Notes: generated by a model from the letters alone, not told the origin. DNA of 64,000 nucleotides from Actinacidiphila yanglinensis (GCF_900107965.1 NZ_FNVU01000004.1:372001-436000), one strand, 5' to 3'. Shown: positions 25,141-36,558, counted from the first letter of the stretch. Translations and numbers: made by a program.

Positions 25141-26160
25141 ATGCGTACGTACCTTCCGGTGGCCGCCGCCGGCGCCGTCCTCGCCCTGAGCTGCGCCTCG
25201 ACCACCCCCGCGATCGCCGACAGCGGGCCTTCCGCGGCGTTCCGGATCAGCGATCCGCGGATCACCGAGTCCAGCGGCCTGGCTGCCAGCAAGCTGCACC
25301 CGGGCGTGTACTGGACGCACAACGACAGCGGGGACGGACCCTACGTCTACGGCGTGGACGCGGCCACCGGGAAGACCGTCGCCACCCTCACCATGCGCGG
25401 CATCCACCCTCGCGACGTCGAGGCGATCTCGCTCGGCCCCGACGGTGACCTGTACGTCGCCGACATCGGCGACAACCTCGACGGAGCCTGGTCCGAGGTG
25501 TGGATCTACCGATTCCCCGAACCGCGCAACCTCACCAGCCAGACCGTCGACGTCACCCGCTTCACCGTGCGGTACGACGACGGGCCGCGCAACGCCGAGG
25601 CTCTGATGGTGCAGCCCAAGACCGGCCGGGTCTACATCGCCAGCAAGAACGAGAAGGGCGGGCATCTCTACGAGGGCCCCGCCCAGCTCAGCAGCACGGG
25701 CGTGAACGTCTTCAAGCGGATCGGGGACGTCCCGTGGGTCACCGACGGGGCCTTCTCCCCGGACGGCAGCCGCCTGGTGCTGCGCGGCTACCTGTGGGCC
25801 ATCGACTACCGGTGGGTCGACGGCCGGCCTCGCAAGATCGACTCCCTCGGACTCCCTATCCAGCCCCAGGGCGAGTCCGTCACCTTCACACCCGACGGCC
25901 GCTCGCTGCTGTACGGCAGCGAGGGCAAGGACAGCGAGGTGTGGAAGGAGGGCCTGAGCGGGGACGAACTGCCGGACAGCGTCACCCCGGTGGCGCATGC
26001 CACCCCGACGCCGTCCGCGACATCGCCGCGCCCGGCCGCGGACGCCGGCGTGAAGAAGGCCGACAACTCCGGTGGCAGGACGGTCGGGTTCATCGTGCTC
26101 GCGGCCATCGCCGCCGCCGGCTACGGCCTGCGCAGGGTGGCTCGCCGCCGACGCGGCTGA
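25141..26160 (+). CDS. secreted beta-propeller-like protein with C-terminal anchor
   Basis: 339 residues from ATG 25141. The signal peptide MRTYLPVAAAGAVLALSC ends near PAIADSG. The body has repeated propeller-type strands (ITESSGLAASKLHPGVYWTH, DVEAISLGPDGDLYVADIGD, WVTDGAFSPDGSRLVLRGYL, GESVTFTPDGRSLLYGSEGK). A Thr/Pro/Ala-rich stretch is followed by a single helix (VGFIVLAAIAAAGYGL) and a basic end (RRVARRRRG), a membrane-anchor pattern. No enzyme motif is evident; it may bind a ligand at the cell surface. Confidence 0.85.
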   Translation: MRTYLPVAAAGAVLALSCASTTPAIADSGPSAAFRISDPRITESSGLAASKLHPGVYWTHNDSGDGPYVYGVDAATGKTVATLTMRGIHPRDVEAISLGPDGDLYVADIGDNLDGAWSEVWIYRFPEPRNLTSQTVDVTRFTVRYDDGPRNAEALMVQPKTGRVYIASKNEKGGHLYEGPAQLSSTGVNVFKRIGDVPWVTDGAFSPDGSRLVLRGYLWAIDYRWVDGRPRKIDSLGLPIQPQGESVTFTPDGRSLLYGSEGKDSEVWKEGLSGDELPDSVTPVAHATPTPSATSPRPAADAGVKKADNSGGRTVGFIVLAAIAAAGYGLRRVARRRRG

Positions 26161-26170
26161 CGCACGATGA

Positions 26171-26224
26171 GGTCCGGATGCCGGACCACCCGTGAGGGCC
26201 GCCGCGGACGGCAGCCCTCACGGG
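26171..26224. terminator. two hairpins between convergent genes
   Basis: ggtccgg/ccggacc (26171-26187) is followed by cccgtgagggc (26189-26199) paired with gccctcacggg (26214-26224). They lie between the secreted propeller gene and serC and can serve both. Confidence 0.8.
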
Positions 26225-26241
26225 CCAGGTCGATGGGGCGG

Positions 26242-28578
<2,337 letters not shown>

Positions 28579-29679
28579 TCAGTGGGCGACGTCAGGGAAT
28601 CCGTCGATGTCCTTGACGCTGCGTGTGCCGGGGCCGATGTAGCGTGCGGAGGGCCGGACCAGACGCCCGGTGCGCTTCTGCTCGAGGATGTGCGCCGACC
28701 AGCCGGCGGTGCGCGCGCAGGTGAACATCGAGGTGAACATGTGCGCGGGCACCTCGGCGAAGTCCAGCATGATCGCGGCCCAGAACTCGACGTTCGTGGC
28801 CAGCACCCGGTCGGGCCGCCTGGCGTGCAGCTCGGCGAGCGCCGCCTTCTCCAGGGCCTCCGCGACCTCGTAGCGCGGCGCGCCCAGCTCGCGGGCGGTG
28901 CGGCGCAGCACCCGGGCGCGCGGGTCCTCCGCGCGGTAGACGCGGTGGCCGAAGCCCATCAGCCGCTCGCCGCGGTCCAGTGCGGCCTTCACGTAGCCCT
29001 CGGCGTCGCCTGTGCGCTCGATCTCCTCGATCATGCCGAGCACGCGGGAGGGAGCACCGCCGTGCAGTGGCCCGGACATCGCGCCCACCGCTCCCGACAG
29101 CGCGGCCGCGACGTCGGCGCCGGTCGAGGCGATCACCCGCGCGGTGAACGTCGAGGCGTTCATTCCGTGCTCGGCCGCCGACGTCCAGTACGCGTCCACG
29201 GCGGCGACGTGCTTCGGGTCCGGCTCCCCGCGCCAGCGGATCATGAACCGCTCGGTGATCGACTGCGCCTTGTCGATCTCCCGCTGCGGCACCATGGGCA
29301 GGCCCTGGCCGCGGGCGGACTGCGCGACGTACGACAGCGCCATCACCGCCGCGCGCGCGAGGTTGTCCCGCGCCGCCTCGGCATCGATGTCGAGCAGCGG
29401 TTTGAGCCCCCACACCGGGGCGAGCATCGCCAGGGCCGACTGCACGTCGACGCGGATGTCGCCGGAGTGCACGGGGATCGGGAACGGCTCCGCGGGCGGC
29501 AGTCCGGGGTTGAACCGGCCGTCCACCAGCAGGCCCCACACGTTGCCGAACGAGACGTGGCCGACCAGCTCCTCGATGTCGACCCCGCGATAGCGCAGCG
29601 AGCCGCCTTCCTTGTCCGGTTCGGCGATCTCCGTCTCGAACGCGACGACTCCTTCGAGTCCCGGTACGAAGTCGGACAT
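28579..29679 (-). CDS. citA: citrate synthase (type 2, CitA-like)
   Basis: 366 residues. It condenses oxaloacetate and acetyl-CoA. Start [20 protein letters not shown] is typical of the short actinobacterial citrate synthase 2 group. Catalytic histidines are H206 in SGPLHGGAP and H245 in [13 protein letters not shown]. The third catalytic position, an Asp in NVDFYSG of the E. coli enzyme, aligns by eye with Glu298 in [11 protein letters not shown]. It is divergent from pdxH across 140 bp. A methylcitrate synthase activity cannot be excluded from sequence. Confidence 0.92.
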   Translation of the reverse strand: MSDFVPGLEGVVAFETEIAEPDKEGGSLRYRGVDIEELVGHVSFGNVWGLLVDGRFNPGLPPAEPFPIPVHSGDIRVDVQSALAMLAPVWGLKPLLDIDAEAARDNLARAAVMALSYVAQSARGQGLPMVPQREIDKAQSITERFMIRWRGEPDPKHVAAVDAYWTSAAEHGMNASTFTARVIASTGADVAAALSGAVGAMSGPLHGGAPSRVLGMIEEIERTGDAEGYVKAALDRGERLMGFGHRVYRAEDPRARVLRRTARELGAPRYEVAEALEKAALAELHARRPDRVLATNVEFWAAIMLDFAEVPAHMFTSMFTCARTAGWSAHILEQKRTGRLVRPSARYIGPGTRSVKDIDGFPDVAH

Positions 29680-29819
29680 GGGGCGGCTCCTTCACGATCA
29701 CGTCGCTGTGCTTGTCTCCCGGTCATGCCCCGTGCGTCACCGGGTCACCCCGGCCCGGCGGCTCCCGGGCCGTGACATCCGGCACACGGGGTCACCATGG
29801 GAACGCCGGGGCCGCGGTC

Positions 29820-30539
29820 ATGCAAGATGTCCGCGTGCACGAACCACTCCGGCAAGACCATCAGTCCGCCTGGCTCCAGGGCGACGAGGACCTCGCGGCG
29901 ATGCGCAAGCAGTACGGCGCGGCAGGGCCGACCGAAGCCGACCTGGCCGCCGATCCGTACCGGCAGTTCGAGCGCTGGTTCGCCGACGCCGTGCGGGCCA
30001 CGGAGCGCGGGCTGCTCACGGAACCCAACGCCATGGTCGTCTCGACCGTCGGTCCCGAGGGGGCGCCCAGTTCCCGCACGGTGCTGCTCAAGGGCTACGA
30101 CGAGGACGGATTCGTCTTCTTCAGCAACTACGGCTCCCGCAAGGGGCGCGAGCTGGCCGCCAACCCGCAGGTGTCGCTGCTCTTCCCCTGGCATCCCATC
30201 GCGCGGCAAGTGATCGTCACCGGTACCGCGGTAAGGACCTCAGCCCGGGAGACCGAGGCTTACTTCCACACCCGCCCTCACGGCTCCCAGCTGGGTGCCC
30301 ACGCCAGCGAGCAGTCCTCCGTCGTCGCCTCACGCGCCGCCTTGGAGGAGGAGTACGCGCAACTGGCGGCGCGCTGGCCGGAGGGGACCGAGGTGCCGGT
30401 GCCACCTGACTGGGGCGGCTACCGCGTACGCGCCCGGGCCGTCGAGTTCTGGCAGGGACGGCAGAACCGCCTGCACGACCGGCTGCGGTACGTGACCGGC
30501 GCCGACGGCGCGTGGTCGGTGGAGCGCCTGGCGCCCTAG
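29820..30539 (+). CDS. pdxH: pyridoxamine/pyridoxine 5'-phosphate oxidase
   Basis: 239 residues from ATG 29820. This FMN enzyme makes pyridoxal 5'-phosphate. Recognisable parts are [39 protein letters not shown] (FMN and substrate contacts), [29 protein letters not shown], and the C-terminal [16 protein letters not shown] with the catalytic Arg/His segment. The upstream frame from 29712 is low-complexity and unlike the family. It is divergent from citrate synthase and followed by the candidate sRNA unit, which faces it. Confidence 0.95.
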   Translation: MQDVRVHEPLRQDHQSAWLQGDEDLAAMRKQYGAAGPTEADLAADPYRQFERWFADAVRATERGLLTEPNAMVVSTVGPEGAPSSRTVLLKGYDEDGFVFFSNYGSRKGRELAANPQVSLLFPWHPIARQVIVTGTAVRTSARETEAYFHTRPHGSQLGAHASEQSSVVASRAALEEEYAQLAARWPEGTEVPVPPDWGGYRVRARAVEFWQGRQNRLHDRLRYVTGADGAWSVERLAP

Positions 30540-30555
30540 GCGTCAGGGGCGCCGT

Positions 30556-30640
30556 GGAAAAACGAACGACCCGCGGGCTGCTCCCCGGAGCCAGGTGGCT
30601 CCGGGCACCGGCCGGACAAGTCCGACGAGCCCGCGGGTCG
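30556..30640 (-). terminator. branched terminator with T-tract for a minus-strand transcript
   Basis: cgacccgcgggct (30567-30579) pairs with agcccgcgggtcg (30628-30640). Inside are two further hairpins, cccggagcc/ggctccggg (30584-30605) and cggac/gtccg (30613-30624), giving a three-way junction. Read on the minus strand, the stem is followed by TTCGTTTTT, a rare T-tract for this genome, so the direction is clear. Confidence 0.85.
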
Positions 30641-30690
30641 GGTGAACTGCGTGGGATTGGCGAGCATCACGCACGCCCAAGTGCGCGGAG

Positions 30691-30729
30691 CTAGCCCGCA
30701 GTCACCTCACGTGTCCGAGTGCAACTCAT
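30691..30729 (-). CDS. 12-residue micro-ORF MSCTRTREVTAG
   Basis: ATG at 30729 to TAG at 30691. Its upstream minus-strand sequence reads AAGGGAGGTGG, ending 9 nt before the ATG. It is among the closest matches to the 16S anti-Shine-Dalgarno complement in the window. The peptide MSCTRTREVTAG has one Cys, two Arg and two Thr after the start and no hydrophobic helix, so it is not an obvious toxin. It could be a leader-type or regulatory peptide. A strong ribosome site for such a short ORF argues that it is translated. Confidence 0.6.
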   Translation of the reverse strand: MSCTRTREVTAG

Positions 30730-30761
30730 GCTTCAGACCACCTCCCTTCGTGTGTGCCGCC

Positions 30762-30791
30762 ACAGTAAGAACATCGGGCCGCCGGACACAA
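30762..30791 (-). promoter_or_regulatory. candidate promoter of the sRNA/micro-ORF unit
   Basis: On the minus strand TTGTGT (plus 30786-30791) and TACTGT (plus 30762-30767) are 18 bp apart and fit a housekeeping-sigma promoter. Transcription would start near 30755, about 25 nt before the micro-ORF start codon. This fills the rest of the 307-bp gap between pdxH and the PAS gene. Confidence 0.5.
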
Positions 30792-30846
30792 GCCATTTAT
30801 GTAAAGAGCGTGTGACGCGGCCCACACAAGGGTTGAATGTCGTGAC

Positions 30847-32193
30847 GTGCAGCCTTTCGATGCGCAATCCAAGGGTGACGAGCAGCTGCTCGCGGCGCTG
30901 CTGGACGGCATGGAGGCGGGCTTGTGCGCCTTCGATCGGGAGGGAGTCGTCACCCACTGGAACGCCGAGGCCACCCGCATTCTCGGCTGGAGCGCGGCAG
31001 AGGCCATAGGGCGCCGCGGATTCGACGGTTGGGCGGCGCGAGCCTCCGACGCGCGCCAGGCGGAGCAGCGGCTGCTGGCCACCATGGACGCCGAGGGCCG
31101 CCGGGTGAACGAGTTCGCCCTGCTCACCAAGGACGGCAGGCGGGTCCTGGTCCGCACCCAGTCCGCGGCCGTCCAGGGACCCGACGGGCACCCCAGCGGC
31201 GTGTACTGCGCCTTCTCCGAGGTGCACGCCCAGATCGATCTGGAACGCTCCCTCGCGCTGAGCGAGTCGCTCTTCGAGGACGCTTCCTGGGGTGTGGTGC
31301 TCATCGACGCCGACCTGCGCCCCGCCCAGGTCAACGCCCACGCCGCCCGGATGATGCACGCGGGCCGCGAGGTCCTGCTCGGTCGCCCGCTGGGCGACCT
31401 GCTCGGCCAGGGCGCCGAGGAACTGGAGAGCATCCTCCAGCACGTGCTCGCCGAGGGCGCGCCGCCCGGCGCGACCGACCTGTGGGTGAGCCCGCGCGGT
31501 GCCGGAAGCGGCGCCCGCCGCTGCTGGCGCAGCGGGTTCGTTCGGCTGGGTTCGCCGCTCGGGGAGGAGCCCGTGCCGTTGGGTGTCGGGTGGTTGTTCG
31601 CCGATGTCACCACGGAGAAGACCACCGAGCACGAGAGCTCCAGGATCCGCTTCCGCTACCAGCAGCTGCATCGTGCCGACAGGGCCGCCGCCGAGTGCGA
31701 GGGCGCCTTGGAGGGGGCCCTGCTCCACCTCGACTTCGCGCTCGCCGGCTTCGCCGATCACGCCCTGGTGGACCGCGCCGACGGCGACGGGCGGCTGGTA
31801 CGGATCATCGCCACGCCCGAGGGAGAGCCGGGTTCCGGCCGTCCCGCGCCGGGCGGCGTCGTTCCGGTCGGCTACCGGCCCGATCACCCCGCGCTCCAGG
31901 CCGTCGAGCGCCTGGGCACCGTACGCACCAGTTTCGGCTCGCCGGACGACGAGCGGGCCGCGCCCCGGACGCGTACCGACGAGTGGGCCGAGGCGCGGCA
32001 GTGGCCCGCGGGCACCGTGCACGGACTGGTCACCGTGATGCGCAGCAGGGGCCGCACGGTCGGCACGCTGACCTTCCTGCGGGGAGCCGGCCGCCGGCTG
32101 TTCGACCGGGCTGACGCCGCGTACGCCGAGGACGTCGCGGCCCGGGTGGCGATGGCCCTGGACCTGGCGGGCCTGGCGGACGACGGGGGTTGA
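30847..32193 (+). CDS. PAS-PAS-GAF-like sensory protein without output domain
   Basis: 448 residues from GTG 30847; no ribosome site precedes it. The first PAS domain is about residues 15-130 ([40 protein letters not shown]). The second is about 135-260 ([20 protein letters not shown], then a VTTEK end). A GAF-like domain covers about 285-440 ([20 protein letters not shown] through [13 protein letters not shown]). Similar N-terminal parts usually precede SpoIIE-type phosphatase or kinase domains, but here the protein stops after GAF. It may act as a partner of a separate enzyme. Signal unknown. Confidence 0.82.
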   Translation: MQPFDAQSKGDEQLLAALLDGMEAGLCAFDREGVVTHWNAEATRILGWSAAEAIGRRGFDGWAARASDARQAEQRLLATMDAEGRRVNEFALLTKDGRRVLVRTQSAAVQGPDGHPSGVYCAFSEVHAQIDLERSLALSESLFEDASWGVVLIDADLRPAQVNAHAARMMHAGREVLLGRPLGDLLGQGAEELESILQHVLAEGAPPGATDLWVSPRGAGSGARRCWRSGFVRLGSPLGEEPVPLGVGWLFADVTTEKTTEHESSRIRFRYQQLHRADRAAAECEGALEGALLHLDFALAGFADHALVDRADGDGRLVRIIATPEGEPGSGRPAPGGVVPVGYRPDHPALQAVERLGTVRTSFGSPDDERAAPRTRTDEWAEARQWPAGTVHGLVTVMRSRGRTVGTLTFLRGAGRRLFDRADAAYAEDVAARVAMALDLAGLADDGG

Positions 32194-32246
32194 GCGCCGT
32201 CGGACTCTCAGGTGCCAACCCCTCCGGCGCGCGCTCGGCCCGGACT

Positions 32247-33008
32247 TCAGTGCCGGAAGAAGATGCGGTCGCGGTACTCCTCGAAGACACGGCTGTTCCA
32301 GTCGAGGCCGCCGTCCACGTTCCCCGAGCGGAGCATCGGGGGGACGATGCCGCGCTCGGCGAGGTCGGAGGCGGCCGTGGCCATCACGGCCTGCATCAGG
32401 GCGCTGGTGACGACCGTGGAGGCGGGTGCGAACGGTGCGGGGATCGCGTCGTCGGTCAGCTCGGCGTCGCCCACCGGGATCTTGGAGTCGATCACGACGT
32501 CGCAATGGTCCTTCAGGAAGGTGCCGGTCGCGTGCCGGGACCCGGTCTCCCGGGCGTACGCGAGCGACGTCACGGCGATGACGGTCATGCCGAGGGCGCG
32601 GGCGTTCTGCGCCATCTCGATCGGCAGGACGTTGCGGCCGGACAGCGAGATCACGAAGAGCACGTCGCCCTCGCGGGCCGGGCTGGTGTCCAGTGCGGCG
32701 CCCGCCAGGCCCTCGACCCGCTCCAGGGCGCTTCCCAGGGTCGCGGGGACCACGTCGACGCCGATGACACCCGGCACGCTGAGCAGATTGACCACGGCCA
32801 GGCCCCCGGCGCGGTAGACCACGTCCTGGGCGGGCAGCGAGGAATGGCCCGCGCCGAAGGCGAAGATCCTCCCGCCGGCGGCGATCGCGTCGGAGACGGC
32901 GGTGGCGGCCCGGCGGACCGAGTCCCTCTCCTCGTCCCTGGCCCGGGACAGCAGTGCGATGGCGGCGTCGAAATAGCGCTCTGCCGGTTCCCGGCGGGGG
33001 TCGGTCAT
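32247..33008 (-). CDS. SIS-domain protein
   Basis: 253 residues from ATG 33008; a GTG nine bases earlier is also possible. The single sugar-isomerase (SIS) domain shows [20 protein letters not shown] and [20 protein letters not shown], where SLSGRN is the phosphosugar-binding Ser/Thr loop. It resembles phosphoheptose-isomerase-like or MurR-type sugar phosphate proteins without a DNA-binding domain. The substrate is unknown. It is divergent from the iron regulator gene and convergent with the PAS gene 53 bp away. Confidence 0.88.
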   Translation of the reverse strand: MTDPRREPAERYFDAAIALLSRARDEERDSVRRAATAVSDAIAAGGRIFAFGAGHSSLPAQDVVYRAGGLAVVNLLSVPGVIGVDVVPATLGSALERVEGLAGAALDTSPAREGDVLFVISLSGRNVLPIEMAQNARALGMTVIAVTSLAYARETGSRHATGTFLKDHCDVVIDSKIPVGDAELTDDAIPAPFAPASTVVTSALMQAVMATAASDLAERGIVPPMLRSGNVDGGLDWNSRVFEEYRDRIFFRH

Positions 33009-33149
33009 GCGGATCACCGTGCTGCCAGGCCGTGGGCGGTGTCAAGAAAAAGGCGGTCGACGATGCCCGTCCGTCCGGCGCGGAGTCCGTTGTCCGTGGG
33101 ATGCGTCAGAATTGTGTCAGGGCCACGCACGAGTGAACGAGGGGCGCGC

Positions 33150-33842
33150 ATGTCCGGACTGATCGACACGACGGAGATGTATCTCCGCACCATCCTGGAG
33201 CTGGAGGAGGAGGGTGTGGTCCCGATGCGCGCTCGAATCGCCGAGCGACTCGACCAGAGCGGGCCCACGGTCTCCCAGACCGTCGCCCGCATGGAGCGCG
33301 ACGGGCTGCTGCACGTCGCGGGGGACCGTCACCTGGAACTGACCGACGAAGGGCGCCGCACCGCGACCCGGGTGATGCGCAAGCACCGCATCGCCGAATG
33401 CCTGCTGGTCGACGTGATCGGCCTGGAGTGGGAGCAGGTGCACGCGGAGGCGTGCCGCTGGGAGCACGTGATGAGCGAGGCGGTGGAGCGGCGGGTGCTG
33501 GAGATGCTGCGGCACCCGACCGAGTCGCCGTACGGCAACCCGATCCCCGGCCTGGAAGAGCTGGGCGAGACCGCTGAGGCCGACCCCTTCCTGGAGGAGG
33601 GCATGGTCAGTCTCAACGAGCTCCAGCCCGGCAGCGCGGGCGCCAGCGTGGTGGTCCGCAGGATCGGCGAGCCGATCCAGACCGACGCGCAGGTCATGTA
33701 CACACTGCGGCGGGCCGGGGTCCAGCCGGGCGCGGTGGTGAGCGTGACGGGCTCCGCGGGCGGTGTCATGGTCGGCAGCGGCGGCGAGGCCGCCGAGCTG
33801 GACGCGGAGATCGCCTCGCACGTCTTCGTCGCCAAGCGGTAA
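33150..33842 (+). CDS. dmdR1: DtxR/IdeR-type iron regulator (DmdR1-like)
   Basis: 230 residues from ATG 33150, with gagggg nearby. The N-terminal winged helix ([20 protein letters not shown]) is followed by the metal-binding dimer domain and an SH3-like C-terminal domain ([20 protein letters not shown]). The DtxR metal ligands are all at their canonical numbers: Met10, Cys102, Glu105, His106 for site 2 and His79, Glu83, His98 for site 1. It is expected to repress siderophore and iron uptake genes when loaded with Fe(II). In S. coelicolor the opposite strand of dmdR1 encodes the reported antiparallel gene adm; an open frame exists here too (33117-33821, minus). Confidence 0.93.
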   Translation: MSGLIDTTEMYLRTILELEEEGVVPMRARIAERLDQSGPTVSQTVARMERDGLLHVAGDRHLELTDEGRRTATRVMRKHRIAECLLVDVIGLEWEQVHAEACRWEHVMSEAVERRVLEMLRHPTESPYGNPIPGLEELGETAEADPFLEEGMVSLNELQPGSAGASVVVRRIGEPIQTDAQVMYTLRRAGVQPGAVVSVTGSAGGVMVGSGGEAAELDAEIASHVFVAKR

Positions 33843-33910
33843 GCAGCAAGCAGCAGGCGGTCAGCGAGTGGGGACCGCCGAGCAGGAGCACGCGCCGACG
33901 GCCGTGCGAG

Positions 33911-33939
33911 GCCCCGGTGCCGCATCGCGGCACCGGGGC
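33911..33939 (+). terminator. 13-bp perfect hairpin after the iron regulator gene
   Basis: gccccggtgccgc (33911-33923) pairs with gcggcaccggggc (33927-33939) over a 3-nt loop, 68 nt past the stop codon. The gap from here to 34120 is pyrimidine-rich on the plus strand, with no gene visible. Confidence 0.85.
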
Positions 33940-34127
33940 ACTTCCCACCCCTCGCCCCTCCCCTGTTGTCCCCTCGAAGGACCCGGGACCCCGAGCTTCC
34001 CGGGACCCTTCCCGCGACCCGCTTCCCCTGCGCGCCGCGTCCCGTCCAAGTCCTCCCCTCGGCCCGCGCGGCCAATCCTTGAGCGCTGTCACTCGAACGA
34101 GCGGTGTTGGGCGCGTGAGCCCCTTGT

Positions 34128-34149
34128 TCGAATAGAAGTTCGATAGCGT
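34128..34149 (+). promoter_or_regulatory. LexA-like SOS box abutting a -10 element
   Basis: TCGAATAGAAGTTCGA (34128-34143) matches the actinobacterial SOS box TCGAAC-N4-GTTCGA at 11 of 12 fixed positions. It is followed directly by TAGCGT (34144-34149), a typical -10 sequence, 72 bp before the alpha/beta hydrolase start. A repressor here would block that promoter. No good -35 is visible. Confidence 0.5.
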
Positions 34150-34220
34150 TGCGATGCAAGGACGGCACGGGCGCGGAAGAACCGCGGGCGGGCCGGCGAG
34201 AACCGGAAGGAGGTGCGGGG

Positions 34221-35210
34221 ATGGCCACGCGATACGACGTGACGGGAGCGGGCGGCCTGCGGCTCGCGGCGTGGGACTACGGCACGGCGACCGCGACGGG
34301 GGCGGACGCGACTGCGGGCTCGGGGGTGACCGCGAGCCCGGCGGCCGCCGCGGCGGATCTGCGTGCGGCGACCGGAGCGGCCGGGACCGCCAGGCGCCCA
34401 CTCCCGGGCGGGGATCCCGAGCCCCGTCCCGGAATGCTCCTGCTGCACGGCCTGCTCGGCCGCGCCTCGCACTGGGCCGCCACCGCGCGCCGGCTCTCGC
34501 CGAGCTACCGCGCGCTCGCCCTCGACCAGCGCGGCCACGGCCGCAGCGGCAAGCCGGCCGGTCCCTACACGCCGGAGGCGTACGTGCGGGACGCCCTCGC
34601 CGCCGTCGAGCAGCTCGACCTCGGCCCGGTGACCCTCGTCGGCCACTCCATGGGCGCGCTGACCGCCTGGCAGTGCGCGGTGCGGCGGCCCGACCTGGTG
34701 GCGGCCGTCGTCCTCTGCGACATGCGCGCCTCGGCCCTGGGCGAGAAGGGCCAGCGGGAGTGGGCGGACTGGCTGGCGTCGTGGCCGCTGCCCTTCGCCA
34801 CGCTCGGCGACGTACGTCAGTGGTTCGGGGTCGACGACCCGCGCGCCGATCCGCCCGACCCGGTCCGCGGGGACTTCTTCGCCGAGGTCATGAGCGAGCA
34901 CGAGGACGGCTGGCGCCCGTCGTACGCACCCGCGCACCTGCTCCGCTCCCGCGAGCCCTGGATACGCGACGCGCACTGGGACGAGTTGGCCCGGGTCCGC
35001 TGCCCGGCGCTGGTCGTGCGCGGGCCGGGCGGTGAGCTGGGCCGTGCCGAGGCGCAGGAGATGGTCCGGGTGCTGCCGCGCGGCCGCTACGCCGAGATCG
35101 CGGACGCAGGCCACCTCGTCCCGTGGGACCAACCCGACGCCTGGGCCGAGACGTTGGAGTGCTTCGTCGGTGACGCCCTCGCCGAACGGGCAGGTGCGAG
35201 CCCCGGTTGA
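34221..35210 (+). CDS. alpha/beta hydrolase
   Basis: 329 residues from ATG 34221, with the strong site aaggaggtg at 34207-34215. After an Ala/Thr-rich insert (about residues 20-70) the fold is clear: GMLLLHGLLGRASHW (oxyanion HG loop), ALDQRGHGRSGKP, then the nucleophile elbow VGHSMGALTAWQ with the catalytic Ser. The late acidic residue is probably in the RCPALVVRGPGGEL region and the His is in IADAGHLVPWDQP. The substrate is unknown. It may be damage-inducible because of the LexA-like box upstream. Confidence 0.9.
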   Translation: MATRYDVTGAGGLRLAAWDYGTATATGADATAGSGVTASPAAAAADLRAATGAAGTARRPLPGGDPEPRPGMLLLHGLLGRASHWAATARRLSPSYRALALDQRGHGRSGKPAGPYTPEAYVRDALAAVEQLDLGPVTLVGHSMGALTAWQCAVRRPDLVAAVVLCDMRASALGEKGQREWADWLASWPLPFATLGDVRQWFGVDDPRADPPDPVRGDFFAEVMSEHEDGWRPSYAPAHLLRSREPWIRDAHWDELARVRCPALVVRGPGGELGRAEAQEMVRVLPRGRYAEIADAGHLVPWDQPDAWAETLECFVGDALAERAGASPG

Positions 35211-35448
35211 GTCCGTCCGTTCGGTCCCGCGCACCCGGGTTGCCCGGTGTCCGTCAGCGCGCTCACCGGTGTGTTGCCGATGTGTCGCCGAAGTGGATGG
35301 TGGTGGTGTCTGTGTGTCGCAGATGTGGACCCTGAGCGCTGAGCGGGGCCCGGTGGGAACGGGACGGGCCTCGGGGCACGCATGGCTGTTCGGCTGCTGA
35401 TAACTTGCGTGTCCGCTGGGTTCCACATCGCGACATGGGGGAGTGCGG

Positions 35449-36054
35449 ATGCGCTGTCGGAGTCGTTTGAGCCGTCGAAGTCGTAGTCGGGGTCAAGGCC
35501 CTCGGGACGGCCGCGGCCGGCCGGGTGCTGCGACCCGGTACGCGGGCGCGGTCACCGCCGCGATGGTGGCCGTCGCCGCGCTGGCGCTGACCGGATGCAG
35601 CGGTGGCGGAAGCGCGGACGACGCCACGAAGGAGCCGAGCGCGAGCCGGACCGTCACCCTTCCGCCGGCGCCGTCCACCGCCCCATCCAGCAGCGGTACG
35701 GGCACGCCCACCGCGACCGGTTCGGCGACCGCCACCGCGGACGGCGGAGACAGCGGCGGCGCCTCGACGGACTCCACGCAGAGCGTCGAGGGCGTCTGGC
35801 TGGCCACCGTCGGCGGCGTCAAGGTCCAACTCGTCCTCGGCAAGGGCAAGGCCGGGCTGACCAGCACCCATCTCTGCGGGGGCACCTTCACCGAGCAGGG
35901 CAGCGGTCTCGACGTGGTGCTGACGTGTATGGACGGTGACAAGGAGCGGACGTCCGGGCACGGCGTGATGGCGCCGGACGGCAAGACGCTCACCGTGCGG
36001 TGGACCGGCGGGCCCAGCGACACGTTCACCCGAACCGGCTTGCCCAGTAGCTGA
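35449..36054 (+). CDS. putative lipoprotein
   Basis: 201 residues from ATG 35449, with ggggga 6 nt upstream; a GTG at 35443 is possible. A basic N-terminus (about 30 residues) leads to a hydrophobic segment and lipobox (AVAALALTGC, Cys50). A Ser/Thr/Ala/Gly-rich spacer (about residues 55-110) precedes a small beta domain (VEGVWLATVGGVKVQLVLGK then GLTSTHLCGGTF). That domain contains a possible Cys pair and ends GGPSDTFTRTGLPSS. Function unknown. It lies 194 bp before the WXG100 gene in the same orientation and may belong to the secretion module. Confidence 0.78.
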   Translation: MRCRSRLSRRSRSRGQGPRDGRGRPGAATRYAGAVTAAMVAVAALALTGCSGGGSADDATKEPSASRTVTLPPAPSTAPSSSGTGTPTATGSATATADGGDSGGASTDSTQSVEGVWLATVGGVKVQLVLGKGKAGLTSTHLCGGTFTEQGSGLDVVLTCMDGDKERTSGHGVMAPDGKTLTVRWTGGPSDTFTRTGLPSS

Positions 36055-36247
36055 TTTCGCGCCGCGGGGGCAGAGCGGGTGAGTCGCTTGTGCCCCGCGC
36101 GTGACGGTCTCGTGTCGATGTCCGTTTTCGGCAACAAACCATCAGGGCGCCAGGGGGAGGGGCTGCATTCATGGCCCTCGTTTGCTAGCGTCCCGTACGG
36201 CGGACGCGGTGTCCGCCACGTTTTCCTACAACGGGGAGGGACGCACC

Positions 36248-36517
36248 ATGTCGGGTATGCAGGGCGCCGATATCAGCCAGCTCACGACCTTGTCGGGGAA
36301 GTTCGGCACCGAAGCCGGTAACCTTTCGACGCTGATCAACCACCTTCACACGGCGACCAACAGCAGCTCGGACTACTGGAAGGGTCCGCGCGCGGACAAG
36401 TTCCGTGACGAGTGGGCGCAGCTCAAGCCGACTTTCGAGAAGTTCGTGACGACGCTGCACGAGGCGCAGAACTCGGCGAAGCAGAACGCGACGAACATCC
36501 AGAACGCCACCAGCTGA
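36248..36517 (+). CDS. WXG100-family protein (type VII secretion substrate)
   Basis: 89 residues from ATG 36248, with gggaggg at 36234-36240. Size, high helicity and the central W44-K-G46 turn (SSSDYWKGPRADKF) are diagnostic of ESAT-6/WXG100 helical hairpins, which are exported as dimers by type VII systems. The C-terminal YxxxD/E export signal of mycobacterial partners is not evident. It is upstream of, and convergent with, the EccC-like ATPase gene, with a terminator between. A candidate -10 (TAGCGT, 36186-36191) precedes it. Confidence 0.92.
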   Translation: MSGMQGADISQLTTLSGKFGTEAGNLSTLINHLHTATNSSSDYWKGPRADKFRDEWAQLKPTFEKFVTTLHEAQNSAKQNATNIQNATS

Positions 36518-36558
36518 GCCTGGGTACCCGGCACGGTCGACGCACCGTGGGGTACCAG

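Larger units (their letters stand above)
30556..30755 (-). ncRNA. candidate small RNA carrying a 12-codon ORF
   Basis: A minus-strand unit of about 200 nt is bounded by a promoter (30762-30791) and a T-tract terminator. It contains a strong ribosome site, a 12-codon ORF (30691-30729), and between the ORF and the terminator another small hairpin (cgcac/gtgcg). No larger gene follows in this direction, since pdxH is convergent. So it is either a small regulatory RNA, a peptide messenger, or both. From memory, an sRNA has been reported in the corresponding S. coelicolor interval (scr4389); this is not checked. Confidence 0.6.

Noticed and set aside
30567..30640. Cloverleaf-like fold considered as a tRNA
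   Set aside because: No T-loop motif, no anticodon arm of the right size and no CCA-side acceptor pairing. The T-tract on the minus strand shows it is a terminator.
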